Below are positions 1-10,888 of a stretch of 64,000 nucleotides of DNA, piece after piece. How positions within the stretch are numbered: position 1 is the stretch's first letter; each line of letters starts with the position of its first letter. Origin of the DNA: Ypsolopha sequella. Taxonomy: Eukaryota; Arthropoda; Insecta; Lepidoptera; Ypsolophidae. Under the pieces are notes generated by a model that saw nothing but the letters and a program-made list of their open reading frames with translations, was not told where the DNA came from and did not search any database. The translations under genes were made by a program, and so were the position numbers. The DNA is taken from NCBI GenBank assembly GCA_934047225.1, contig OW203992.1, positions 4,453,501 through 4,517,500 on the forward strand, in the 5' to 3' direction.

Positions 1-344
1 AAAAAAAGAAAATATGTAATCGTCATTTTCCTTTTTTTTGTACAAAGTCGTCCATATCATTTTTAATTTAACAGATGATAAAATAAAAATTATTAATTTT
101 AAAAGCCTATTTAATCTCCCTTTTAAAAAGTACCCACATGATGTATTAGTCTGAGTAAAATAGATGAAAAAAAAAAAAAAAACTCCACAATATCGAGAAC
201 ACTATAAATTACAAAGACCCGATTTTGACCACAAACTCTTATGACAGAAAAAGATGGTGCAGTTTAAGTTAGAGTAAGCATGTCTTAATAATGCCTGTTA
301 CTGGTATTCAGGACCCAGGTAGTGATAAATCAAACTAAAATGCC
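1..344. other. AT-rich flank, no gene seen
   Basis: A-rich and T-rich runs, including a run of more than a dozen A at about 168-182. No open frame of note. The LINE fragment that starts at about 345 may continue here in decayed form, but I cannot align it with any confidence. Confidence 0.4.
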
Positions 345-1500
345 TTATTTGAAAAATGCGAGAGTAACTTTAGTTTCAAAGGGGAGAAATTTCTGGAGAC
401 GCTTAAGGGAATGAAATGTGGCAAAGACTTTCCTGCTGACCTCACGCAGCCCACGTCAGATTACAATCAATTTTTTGCAGATTTAGTGTAGGCAATAGGG
501 ATATCGTTATAAACTACTTGTGGAATTACCGTTTGATTGAGAAGGTTAGTCATATATCTGCTACCGAAAATAATGGCTTGAGATTTTTTGGGATTAACCA
601 AAAGTCCGAAAGCCTCCGCCCACCTGTGAATGTTTGAAAGATCACTGTTCATTTCTGAGACAGCAATATCTGCCTCAATTACGACAAAGTGGCGGTAGAG
701 TTGTAAATCGTCTGCGTAAAGATAGTAGTTTGAAGAAAGAACATTGGAAACAGAATTTATAAAAATTGAAAAAAGGAGAGGAGAGAGGACACCACCTTGA
801 GGTACACCAGCAGTCAATTGGCACCACTCCGAGGAAACTTCATCCGAGCGTATGCACTGCAGGCGACCCCTTAAATAAGTATCAAACCATTCTGTGACAA
901 GAGGAGATACGTTAAGAGAGCTAAGAATGCTAAGGAGTACATCGAAGTCTACACAGTTAAATGCATTACTGAAATCCAATAGTGTGAGTATAGTCAGTTT
1001 CTTATTGTCAATAGCTAATCTTATATCATTGGAGACTTTCAGGAGTGCCGTGACCTATTTTTAGATAAAAAATACGAATTTTGGTTGTGGACTAAAGACT
1101 CAAGAACTTTAGAAAGGATAGGAAGAATGGAAATTGGACTATACTCAGAAAACGATGAAGGGTTTGTAGTCTTTGGAAGAGGGATGACATGTGCATTTTT
1201 CCAGGCTGTGGGGAATGAGCTGGTGACAAGGAGCAGTTGATAACGTCAGCTAGGACAGGTAAAAGTTCATCTAATATAAGATGCAGCGTTTGAGAGCAAA
1301 TTTCGTCATCACCCACAGCCTTTGAAGTAATAGAAAGAATTGCTCTCTTAACGTCACACTCAGAAACAGTCTTGAAGGTAAAATGATCGCAGTCAGGTTT
1401 GGGCTTATTACGAAGGTTTAGGAGAGTTTTGTTTTTTAATTTGTCTTCTAAGGAGACAGGCAGTTTAGAAAAATGCTGATTAAGTGCATAGAATGAAACG
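345..1500 (-). pseudogene. LINE (non-LTR retrotransposon) reverse transcriptase, broken fragment
   Basis: Minus-strand remains of a jockey/CR1-type reverse transcriptase, which copies the element's RNA onto a nicked chromosomal target. The best open piece is 467-979 (170 aa). It shows the RT blocks in order: DFSNAFN, then GVPQGGVLSPLLFSIFIN, then the catalytic YADD, then a block ending NPKKSQ. An upstream piece in another frame (1092-1316) continues without a start codon up to about 1495, and contains SITSKAVGDDEICSQ, the usual N-terminal region of these enzymes. Downstream of the YADD piece, another frame (about 345-450) reads KVFATFHSLKRLQKFLPF, the post-palm region. Several frame changes separate the pieces, and neither the endonuclease nor the 3' end is present. 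It is dead. The clade assignment is uncertain. Confidence 0.85.
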
Positions 1501-1502
1501 CT

Positions 1503-1830
1503 GAAACGGTGTCACACCCTGTGAATGCATGGTAGCCTCTTAAAGCTTCTGTTTTATCTGCGATTAAATGGTTTGCTACTTCATGCACCGGTATGTAGCT
1601 ATGGTATTTGCCAGTGCCGAAAGATATCCACAGCTCCTTGAGACCATGTTACTGAAGTGAAAAATAAAAGGATATCGCTATAACCACAACATCTGAATCA
1701 ACCGTGTGTATCGTAATTTTTGACGCGCCATTGAGGGCCATATCTTATGCATGTAAAAAAAGCCTCTTCAACATAAGTTAAACAGATTAGTGAGTCGTTT
1801 GGATCATCGGACCCGACAAATTTAACTTTA
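1503..1830 (-). pseudogene. PIN/FEN-nuclease-like protein fragment, decayed
   Basis: Not visible as a long ORF. In two minus-strand frames I read, from high to low coordinates: VEEA near 1765, then ASKITIHTVDSDVVVIAI (about 1670-1725), then ELWISFGTGKYHSYIPVHE and YHAFTGCDTVSA, ending at about 1503. Motifs of this type (EEADTR, TVDSDVV, LW..FGTGK, HAFTGCDTVSAF) occur together in a widespread family of uncharacterised, often transposon-associated animal proteins that resemble XPG/FEN PIN-domain nucleases. That assignment is from memory of the family. Stops, at least two frame changes and missing ends mark it as a remnant. It ends exactly where the LINE fragment begins, on the same strand, so the LINE may have inserted into it. 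Confidence 0.6.
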
Positions 1831-3696
1831 ATTAAATTATCGTCAAAAAAGTAAGATTTTTTTATAATTTTATTTTAATTTCGAGATTTTTATATGAAAT
1901 ACTATAAGTATTATTTCGTATATGGCCTGTACGTCTCAAGTTTAGTTAAAAATGATACTAAACTTCACGTTGTAACTAGAAAAAAACATATATTGAATTA
2001 TCATATTTTAATAACGAAAGACTACTCCCTCTCTTTCCTACATCAATTTTTTTTATGGCTACCCTTCGTAAAATGATCTAAGGGTTCTAAGTATTCACTC
2101 TGCAAAAGGAAACCTTTTAATCATCAAACGCCGTATATTGGGGTTTTTTGTCGTCTACAGAGGCAACTAAGTGATCACGCAGCGTAACAACAAAGTGGTG
2201 TGTTTTTAGCTAATACTTAAATATTTGGTAGGGAAAAAACTATTGGATTTAAGTAGAATCCCATCACATTTCTATTACCTTTTTTATGGTAAAAATTCAA
2301 GTTGATCTCTTAACCGCGTTCTTGAAACGAACGTTAGAAAACCAAAAACAAGAGGGTGAAAACTTTTTTTTTTGACAAAACTATAAATCTTCAATAAATT
2401 TAAAAACAAGATCAATAAATTAAACATATTTTATTCAAAATGAGGAGAGACCTATTTTCTTCCAATGAACCCTTGAAAACCTGCCGTTTTTGATGTTCTA
2501 GCGTCAGGTGGTGTAGCGTGAAGGGCGCTAACCCGGAAAGTAAGAAATCAGGCGAGTTTGTCCAGGGACTTCCGCAAATCTCTGAAGCGAGACTTTTTAA
2601 TTTTAGGTTTATAATTTTCTCTGACTAATTAATAGGTGAGGTTTTTTGATAGAAAAATATACTTATGTAACAATTTTTTTAATTTATCATTTATGTCATG
2701 ATAAAAGTAGCATTACTCGAACAACAAAATGCGTCAGATTTTTGTGAAAACTGCTTTATTGTATTTACATAGATATTTCTTAAACGTACATACCTACGTT
2801 AATATTAAATTACATAAAAATATTGAAGAAAAGACAGTGATCGGAATCAACATTTTCCATGTGGCCGTGACAATTCTTCTTTCATTGCAAAATAACTGGT
2901 ATTTGTTAGTCGATTGATTATGTTAAAAACATGTTATGTGAGTTGGGTTTTATATGAGCGGGTTCTGTACCTTTATTGTTAATACAATATGTAAATATAT
3001 TTAACTAGCGGTTAGTGGCTTTACGTATTATTGATAAATTTGTATTTTATATAAACATAAACAAATGCTTATAATATGAGTAATATTACATATAAAGTTC
3101 ATATAAGTATAAATACTAAAATAAAATATATAGTAAAAATAAAAATTTCTTCGGATGATGACCCCACTGAAGGGTCAAAATAATTTGTTATTTTTTTAAT
3201 TTTATATTTATTTGTAAAGATAACTTTTTTTTATAGTAACTATTTAATTTATTTTTAATAGTAACTAGCACTTTCATCAACTTTTGTGGGCTCGGTCTTA
3301 GCTTAGCCTAGCTTGGTATCAACCTGGCTTCGCCCGAGAAAATAATGCGGGTAGGGCACAAAAATAGCACATTTCAGCAGTTAATCCGTAAATATCTAGT
3401 ACATTTTGTTGCCCTACCAGTTAAAAATATTTTGCCTTGATAAGCCGACATTTCAATTTGTTGAGATGCTAAGTTCGGCGGAACCCTAAGAACTAGTTTC
3501 ACTTGAATCCTCCAAAGTTGTTAGACCTGCTTTAACGTGAGAGTGTTTGTTTGTTTGTTCTTCGATTAAAATGTCAAGTTAAATAGGTAAAACATATATT
3601 TTTCACCTCAATAGCTCGAAAAGCGCGCCTCTGTTGCTTAAAATTAAAAAGGGATAGCAAAAATCAGCATGGTGGCTATCTCTTTCACTCTATAAG
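1831..3696. other. AT-rich region without a recognisable gene
   Basis: Only ORFs of about 60 codons with no family resemblance. A short hairpin, gaccccactgaagggtc at 3160-3176, is echoed at 11535-11549 (ccccactgagggg), both in AT-rich surroundings. They could be the same decayed repeat. Otherwise nothing is seen. Confidence 0.5.
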
Positions 3697-3826
3697 GATT
3701 CCATGCACATTGGGAGGCTATACACAGCCCTGCAGCTTGTCGGATACCAAAGACAAGGTAATCTTTTCGTAATCCTGTGTATACTATGCAACATCAGCTA
3801 TACACCCTCCCAGCGTGTATGGAATC
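3697..3826. repeat. Short inverted repeat (about 28-bp arms)
   Basis: The left arm around 3697-3724 (gattccatgcacattggg and onward) is repeated in inverse at 3799-3826 (ccctcccagcgtgtatgg) with a few mismatches, separated by about 75 bp. It may be a very small MITE or the core of one. No clear target duplication was found. Confidence 0.6.
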
Positions 3827-3959
3827 TGTACCATAGACTATGGACCCGTATAAACTATGAACTTCTACCGAAAACGGATAGAGTAAAATACCCGCGTGAT
3901 GATTGTGTTGATTTGCATTTTCGATCGGTTTATCAGAGATTTTAGGTGAAAAGTTGTGT

Positions 3960-4733
3960 GTGTCACACGAGAGCAAATTTGTTTTTCTTGTGCCTTTGAA
4001 TTTCTCACCACGCTCAGGGTTCTAACTTAGGCACAAGCCTCACAGAAGTAACGTGGCGGTGGCGCAGACGGACAATCAAAGCAAAGAAAAATAAACCTAA
4101 TAGTGATAAAACATAGCGCCACCCCACCAGGCGACGCGTGCCACGAATTTTCTAGTAAGCTAATTCCCATAGCTTAATTCCTAAGATTAATTTTATAAAT
4201 TATGTAATATACGCAATTTCACATAATATTTTTCAGTATTATGGTATCATGAGGCTTTTTTTTTAGATCAGAAGTTCTAAAATACTGCTTATTAAAACAA
4301 AATTTTGAAATGGTTTTCGAATAAACACACCTTAACATAATTTAATCTAAGCGAATTGCCACACAAGCAGCACGTCGATCTCTATACGGGGGTCACTAAA
4401 AAAATGCTGGACGATATTGAATTTAATATTCAGTTTTGTAAGCTAGTGGAGCAATATCGTGCTTTGTATATATCTTCAATACCTGCAATATCTTTTGGGT
4501 CTTTGCACATACATAAGCTGTAGCAAAGCTAGAACATTTTCGCAGGATCGCCCGTTTCCCCCACTTCTGTGACATATTATGTCCGCGCCACTGCCACGTC
4601 ACGCCCCACTTCTGTGGGGCTTGCCATTTAGAATCACTCGCTATGCTCGTGATTCAATTACAGAATCCTTCGCTTGCTCAGGATTCAAACTCGGCACTCG
4701 CAACAAAAAAAACTTTGCTCTCTTGTTGCACAA
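3960..4733. mobile_element. Non-autonomous foldback element (about 770 bp)
   Basis: The ends are imperfect inverted repeats of well over 100 bp. The left side runs from cacgagagcaaattt through cttgtgcc and ends in cacagaag..cgtggcggtggcgc at about 4070. The right side carries the inverse of each block in order, from cgccactgccacg..cttctgtg (about 4585) to ggcactcgcaac and ctttgctctcttg (4733). Small palindromes such as cactcgctatgctcgtg lie in the right arm. No coding capacity. The superfamily is not identified. Confidence 0.7.
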
Positions 4734-5835
4734 ATAACTATTTTGGTTTGGTTCAAAAGTTGTTCTATGGAAGCGGTGCATTATAGTCAGTAGAACATTC
4801 TACATTTTCATTAATACACCGATGATATACCTATCTTAAAAATAAAACAATAGTAACAGCCATAAAACAAACTGGAAGTTGTTAAATACCTAATTGTTCT
4901 GTTAAGTTGTGACGTCATAATTATTTAGACGCACAAAAACAACAATGTATTAATTACAAACAAACAGAGAAATTAAGTACAGTCACTCTTGAGTCGTATT
5001 CTGTTGACATAAGAGCACAAATTGAGTAAAAAGGTGTAGTTGAAATTTAGCGACTTACATACGCATACTTGCGTTGCCAAAACATCAAAGGCGACACGCC
5101 AAAATGTGAGCTTACGTTTCGAATGTGAGACAAAATAAAATACTATTTACTGTTAGACATGTTGGATGTTACATGTCATGTTACTCGTACCATAACAAAA
5201 TTGATTTATTCCAGTCAGATTTGCATGATACCACTTTACTTATTTTATCCTGCCATCAAGGCAACAATGAGTTTTTTCGCAATTTTTGTGTATAGTATTT
5301 ATTTAAAAATTTAATTAAAGAAAAATACTATAAAGTAAACTTACATGTTCTAGAAAAAAATATTAGTTAGGACAAAATATTATTGTCGACGATTTAATTA
5401 TATTTTATGCATGCCAAAAACAACAAATCCGCCGTTCAAAGAAAATAAAAAGTTCAACCTCGTTACAAAAATCAACGAGGTACTACTCCGGCTAAATCTA
5501 GTTTTTTGCCCCGATAAATTGAAATTTCCTTAAACATTGTACAAAATTCACCCTCTTCGGAAAGTCTCATTTCTTATATAGTCAGTCACCGTGATGTACC
5601 TACCGATATAAAAGATCAAGTGATGATCTGGTAATCATGGTCATGATCTTGTCTGTTGAGATAACCATCAAGTGCGCCCGTGTGAACCCAATTTCACGAT
5701 GATGAGACCAAAATTAAAGAGCCCAGGTGTGATATATGGACCTGTGAAACGAGGTCACATGACAATCTGGTGGGTAATACGGCCATTTTTATTTTAGACA
5801 CAAAAGGTAAGGGTTGTGCAAAAACTTTGACTACA
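4734..5835. other. AT-rich spacer, nothing recognised
   Basis: No ORF above 60 codons and no repeat pair found by eye. At 5600-5800 there is a run of gatgatct/catgatct-like words that might be a decayed repeat. Confidence 0.4.
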
Positions 5836-5876
5836 GCATATCCGCTGTACACATATCCGCTGCATACATTTCCGCA
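5836..5876. repeat. Three degenerate ~17-bp tandem units
   Basis: Three successive copies of a word like catatccgctgtacaca, the last degraded (catttccgc). A local duplication with no evident function. Confidence 0.55.
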
Positions 5877-6286
5877 CTAGGGAATAGTTTGAATGTAAAA
5901 ACTGAAACACGCGATTTCAAAAGCCAATTCAATTAGTTGATTGAATTAACATTAAGCCCTAGTTTCTTCTAGTATGAATTATGTAGAGCCACAATAAACA
6001 TTAATCAAGCCTAACTCATAAAGGCGTTTGTATTCAATCAAAGCTAACACGACTCTTTGGTACACAATTTCGCGATTTATGTCTTCAATCAATGCCCCGT
6101 TTACATCACACGTAATTACTGGCACGTCAAGGACAACTTGCGAGACTCGACTTGCTACTTGACCCCGCGCGTGACTCAATGTTAGCGGATGATGTGACTT
6201 CGAAGAATATCGAAAGAATCGCTGTGTTCGCAATATTTGTTGTAATATGATATATTATTTGTATTCCTTTGTCGGGACCATTAAGG
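5877..6286. other. Spacer with an unassigned 84-codon ORF
   Basis: A minus-strand ORF at 5979-6233 (84 aa) begins MRTQRFFRYSSKSHHP. It has no motif I recognise and no splice or family context. I do not call it a gene. Nothing else is seen. Confidence 0.35.
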
Positions 6287-6536
6287 TTAAACGTCAGTAG
6301 CGTAGCGCAAAATGCATAACTTAACTTTGTTTTTCTTGTTTAGAAATTTAAAATTGAAAAGCATTTTGGTCTGTGGCATTTGACGCCAATAGTTCAGTAT
6401 TAGTGAGGTTTATAAAGCATGAGTTTAAAATTAAAAGCGTCAATTGCCACATACCAACATGTTTTTCAATTTTTAACTTCTAAACAAGAAAAACAAAGTT
6501 AAGTTATGCACTTTGCGCTAAGCGACTGACGTTTAA
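6287..6536. mobile_element. Hairpin MITE, ~250 bp, with ~100-bp inverted arms
   Basis: The left arm (acgtcagt.gcgtagcgcaaa..tgcataacttaacttt, from 6287) and the right arm (aaagttaagttatgcac..gcgctaagc.gactgacgt, to 6536) are near-exact inverses, and the pairing continues inward to about 6390 and 6440. Each end abuts TTAA-like bases (left ggttaa, right tttaat), which could be a TTAA target, though this is ambiguous. A solo copy of the right arm lies at 40022-40078. Confidence 0.75.
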
Positions 6537-6750
6537 TAAAGCAGAGTTTTTATCCCGGTTTTGAATACAGTTTTAATATTTACTGAAAACATACGCCATA
6601 CTGATCATACTTTAAGGGGCCGTTCAAGTATTACGTGAGCAGATTTCTTACCATTTTTTACCCCCCCGCCCCCCTTGTCATCAAAAGTAAGCAAAGCACT
6701 TACCCCCTCCCCCTATGCTTACGTAAACATTTTTAGTAATAAATGTTTTT

Positions 6751-7677
6751 TTATATTGTTATTTTTAAAATAGGAAAATTCATGAAAATATTAGTTTGTT
6801 TCTTCTGGGCAACTGCGTTTTGAATCTTCCTGTTTAAAGTATTTTTTGCTGTTTTTAGTTCCTCGCGCAACTTAATGATCTGTTTATCAACTTCAGCGCA
6901 ATTTGGCATAGTATCTCTGGCAGAATACAAAGCGTTCAGATTTTTTTCGAGTAGAGTAATCTTATTTTTCAAAGCTTCTTGAGAAGGTTTTGCTCTTTGT
7001 TTATCTGCATTATTATTATTTTCGCATTGCTCTTGTGATTCATTGCCGGTTTTAATTTTATCTTCTTTCTGTTTTTCAATGTTAGAAAATGGCTGTATAA
7101 TTTGTGTTTTTTCTGCAGGTTTACTGGTAGAAGACGTTGCCTAAAAATGAAAAATTTCTAAGAGTTCTGCTGGATATTCTCTTATTAAGCTACATAAATT
7201 CACCGTATTTAATAAAACCAGCGTTTAAATATTATTGAAAGCTTTTCCTCACAGAAACCCTTCACATACAGATATTGAAAACACCGTGTATTTTGTGACC
7301 AATTGCCGGAGTCGATCTTAAGAAATAAAATATCAATCATTTACCTTTTTACTTTGAGATAGGCCATCATATTTTTTACTCATAAATCGTTTTAATTGTT
7401 ACAGAACGTAAAGAGAAACTTTGTACTTATATTTACTCACCTTGGAAAAAAAATGAAGCAGATTGGATTTATTTTTAGTCGCCGCTTGCAATTCTTCTTC
7501 AATTCTCTTAGATACAATAATATCTAGTTCCTTATCTGACTTTGCTTGTAATTTATAATTTCGCCAAACTTCGTTAACTAACTTTTGTACATTTTGCACT
7601 TTCGTCCCAGTATGAGATTTTTTTAAACTTTCGAACAGTTTTTGGTATAACTTGGATTTGTCTATATGATATGACAT
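6751..7677 (-). CDS. Putative two-exon gene, small coiled-coil protein of unknown function
   Basis: Exon 1 is 7441-7677 (79 codons from ATG), ending CCAAG before a consensus donor gtgagt (7440-7435). Exon 2 is 6751-7140, entered after a pyrimidine-rich acceptor (tttttcatttttag, 7154-7141) and ending in a stop. The 300-bp intron joins the frames in phase 0, giving 208 aa. Exon 1 begins MSYHIDKSKLYQKLFESLKK and is lysine- and leucine-rich. Exon 2 has a low-complexity acidic/Asn linker (ENNNNAD), then about 60 residues with heptad character (residues ~133-193, containing KITLLEKNLNAL and IIKLREELKTAK), likely a coiled coil. An alternative first exon inside the intron (ATG at 7383, donor at 7344) would join exon 2 in the same phase. 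I do not recognise a family. It lies wholly inside the TIR-bounded element, so it may be an accessory or captured transposon gene. The splice model is inferred from sequence only. Confidence 0.55.
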
Positions 7678-7794
7678 TCTAATAAGATATTTAAATTTAA
7701 ATAATTAAAACGTTAAACTTTGGCTAATTGCATCAACATAAACACAAATGATAACTTTCAATGCTTACAATACGTTTAGAATCCAAACAATACT

Positions 7795-7930
7795 GATAGA
7801 TGCGCACTTGCAGCCGGCCGGCACGAGAGTGAATTATTAGACAAGTGAATAGCGCACGGTAATTTCCCTAATGCGCGGTAATTCCCCTAATCAGTTCTCA
7901 AAGCGAGTGCCTACGCATATGTATTATTTG
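7795..7930 (-). promoter_or_regulatory. Possible upstream control region with a direct repeat
   Basis: This lies 120-250 bp upstream of the ATG at 7677. It is noticeably richer in CG than its surroundings and holds two adjacent copies of a ~19-bp word: gcgcacggtaatttccctaa (7852-7871) and gcgcggtaattcccctaa (7873-7890). Repeated words just upstream of a start could be protein-binding sites (promoter or transposase). This is inference from position only. Confidence 0.3.
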
Positions 7931-8070
7931 CGGGAATCCCCGAAAAAACTTAAATAACTAACGATGACGTAATCATCATCTAGACCCCCCCACCCCCCAT
8001 GTCATCCAAAATAAGCAAAACAGAGACCCCCCCACCCCCCCTTGGTGCTTACGTAATACTTGAACGAACT

Positions 8071-10582
8071 GATGAAGAGTCTTATGTATAATTTAGCAGG
8101 TATTTTTCTTTATAATTGTTTTTTAACATTATTCGGACAATATAATATTTAATTCTATGTAAGCTTAGATATTTAAGGTTTAATCGTAGTAAATCAATGA
8201 AACAAAAAGTTATGTAAAAGCTTAAATTATCTGCAAAATAACAAATTGTAGGTACCACATAAAACACTTGTTTTAACGCTAAACAAATGATATTCATATT
8301 ACACTGCAAGCTATTAATTAATTTCAAGAAATAATAAATACTTCCTCAGTTAATGGCAAAGTAACCTGCAGGGCAGGTGAATTCTAAATAAGCTTTTATT
8401 TATCTACCAGATGTTAAGGTCAAAGCTATATTTCAAAGTAAAAACTGTCATCTTGGCTATAACCGCAAAAAGGATAAGCAATGCGCTGGCTAGATCATTA
8501 TTTTGTATGTCAAAAGACAGGTGGCAAGTACGAGCGGCAGGCGAGTGTAATGGAGCCACCTTGCACGATCAAGCGAAAGTGGTCACGGTCAGAGGCAGGG
8601 GGGGAGGGGTGGATGCGTACGCGCACGAGTTATGGCGTAATCATACGTAATCGATGACGGTACTATGTATGTGGGTTATTGTTTTTAATAGGGTTACGTT
8701 ACCCAAAATCATAACAAGGAATCCTTATTGGATAACTTTGTTGTCTAGAAGTACATAACCGACATTATTGTGAAAGTGGAAATCAACGGATAATGTTTTT
8801 GTTATTACGGGATTTTCGGAAATTTTATCTGCCATGTTCACAGTTATTTTTTTCTATACGCTGTTTTATATTACTTATATTATTTGAACAAGGGTTTTCA
8901 TAATTACATGTACCTATGATTAATTGCTTATCCAATTTGGCCGGATTTTAGTATAATTTGGTTGTATCACGACCTTGCTTCGTTCTTTCATGTAAACAAA
9001 ACAGAATAACAAGTTCAATATTAATTAACTTACACTAATTTTACATTGCCTTAGGCCAAATAACTTAATATTTTGCCCTTGACTTATAGCTTAAAGTAAT
9101 TAATCTAAGTACTTTAAACACCATGAAGTATCGTGAGAATGACACGTGTTTTAATTATTGTATTGCGTTTTTTTTTTCAACTGTTAGTTCGTGTTTTGTT
9201 TTTACAGCTCCATTAAACTAATAGCTGATTCGAATGCTCATACAAACTAACAATTCTAGGTATTGAACCAAGTGTAAACATATCTAGATCAAATGTGTTC
9301 CGTCTGTAAATATAAAACATGCAATAGGAACACTTTCTTAGAAGTATGAACATAATCCTTGATAGGGAATGTAGAAACGGTACAACTGAGGGTCCTCTTA
9401 AAATACACGAAATTTCAACAGATCAAGTTCCTGTTTGATATTAGACGTACTTTTTTTTCGCGTTGACCGATTTTTAGTAGGCGAAAAGCTTATGGTTTCG
9501 CGTCACCAATATGCTAATGTTAACATTTCATTGTGTTCAGTTTTCACTACTGTTGACAGTCCTCACGACTGCTTACGTTTTATTATACCCCGTGTATTTT
9601 TTTTTCCGAGATATGTCTCATTTTTGACAGGGAACTTTTGGCCTGTCGCTGGTGCCCTGAAGGTTTTTTTGGTATCAGGCTCTCTGTGGGACTATGCTAT
9701 GTTCTTAGCTGTTCTTGTTACTATTGTTGATACTGTATGTATCGCATCCAAATGAAAAAACATCTACACTGTAAATTACTAATATAAAATTAAAAAAAAA
9801 ACATTCATTTTGTAGCGTTTTCTGTTAAATAATTTAAATATTTTGGGAACCAGATTAGACTTGATCCTGAAATCGCTTTTTTACATTTTCAAGTAAGCAA
9901 AAAGAAAAATTTTTAGTTGAAACTTTTTCATTAGTTTTCCTCGTTAATTAGTTCATAGACAGGATTGTCTGAATTAAAATCATATCAGTACAAAACCAGT
10001 ATGGGATATACAGTCAAGAATATCACCAAAAAATTTTTGGTTATGTATGTCCTTTGCCTTCACATTTTAAGCTTGAACATCTGTGCAGTCGCCTGCAGAT
10101 CAAGCTCCCAATTTGTAAACAATTTTAACGGCTATGACTCCGCAATAAGAACTGCCAATAGGTAGTCTGTCATACTGGCGTCCGTACATCTGGGTAGCGA
10201 TACCCGTTGAGAAACACCAAATCCCCAGTTCATACCACACAACACTAAAACGCCGAACGAAATCAATTTTGTCGGAAAACGTTCACCATTTAGATTCATA
10301 CGCGTAGGGTTACCACGCATTTGTGTTCTGGAAAATGAAGACATAAAATATTTTATTCAATATGGTTTTTGGAAAAAAGAACGAGACCTGTGTGCTTGTT
10401 ATCATGAGATGCAATAAGTATAATATTATTACTTAAGATGTGTTTTTGAATCTTCGTGCAGAATGACATCTGTACCTTTGTTGGGTGTTTATTGGGCTTT
10501 ATATTCTAGTAAATTTATAATATCTAGCTTTTTCCTGCGACTTTTCCCGCGTGGATATTGTTTTTATGATTGACTTTGTATC
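8071..10582. other. AT-rich region, no assignable gene
   Basis: Contains a G run at about 8596-8610 and several unassigned ORFs: 79 codons (+, 8411-8650), 106 codons (+, 9435-9755), and 70 codons (-, 10132-10344, preceded by an acceptor-like ttccag). None shows a motif I know. The last reads SFGVLVLCGMNWGFG and has the least biased composition of the three, but I cannot support a gene. Confidence 0.4.
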
Positions 10583-10715
10583 TCAAAAGTGTAAAATTTG
10601 ACAGATATGTGTAAAATGGATGACAGTGCCAGATTTCAAAAGTGATACATGTCATGTCAAACGTGACAGGTATCAAAAGTAAAATGGTATTTCAAAAGTG
10701 ACAGATGACAAAAGT
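10583..10715. repeat. Degenerate tandem array of a tcaaaagtgacag word
   Basis: The words tctcaaaagtg, tttcaaaagtga, atcaaaagta and tttcaaaagtgacagatg recur every 20-45 bp with gaca-rich spacers. A loose minisatellite. Confidence 0.5.
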
Positions 10716-10769
10716 TTCCAGCTCCACAGGGGACTATGCATTTATTCGGGATAACAAGTATTCTTTGTT

Positions 10770-10888
10770 GCTCTCTACCCATTACTTTAGTTCTTTGCTG
10801 AGTTTTAGTGGAATCAGTTCGGTAGTTTAGCGTTAAACAGTAACAAACAAACAGACACACACTTTCGGCTTCATAATATTTGTAGGGA
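10770..10888 (-). mobile_element. Helitron-like 5' end fragment
   Basis: On the minus strand the segment starts TCCCTACAAATATTATGAAG and continues into a GAAAGTGTGTGTCTGTTTG word, the pattern of lepidopteran Helitron-like 5' ends. It resembles the start of the copy at 50000. No CTAG 3' terminus follows, so it is truncated. Family knowledge is from memory. Confidence 0.55.

Larger units (their letters stand above)
6616..8070. mobile_element. TIR-bounded DNA element carrying a spliced gene (1.45 kb)
   Basis: The left end at 6616 is ggggccgttcaagtattacg; the right end at 8070 carries the inverse word cgtaatacttgaacg. Each end is followed inward by matching C-rich/G-rich blocks (ccccccgccccc then tcatcaaaagtaagcaaa on the left; ccccccacccccc and gtcatccaaaataagcaaaa on the right) and a second cttacgtaa word. 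Ends of this kind are common in lepidopteran genomes by my recollection, but I cannot name the superfamily. The interior is not filler: it holds a two-exon reading frame on the minus strand (6751-7677) and a CG-richer block with a direct repeat upstream of it. No transposase is recognised. A target duplication could not be fixed because the right end has diverged in its last five bases. Confidence 0.6.

Noticed and set aside
9435..9755. 106-codon plus-strand ORF
   Set aside because: Hydrophobic, low-complexity translation with no motif, no splice context, and an AT-rich surround. Likely chance.
10132..10344. 70-codon minus ORF with an acceptor-like ttccag
   Set aside because: No partner exon or recognisable domain; left as unassigned.
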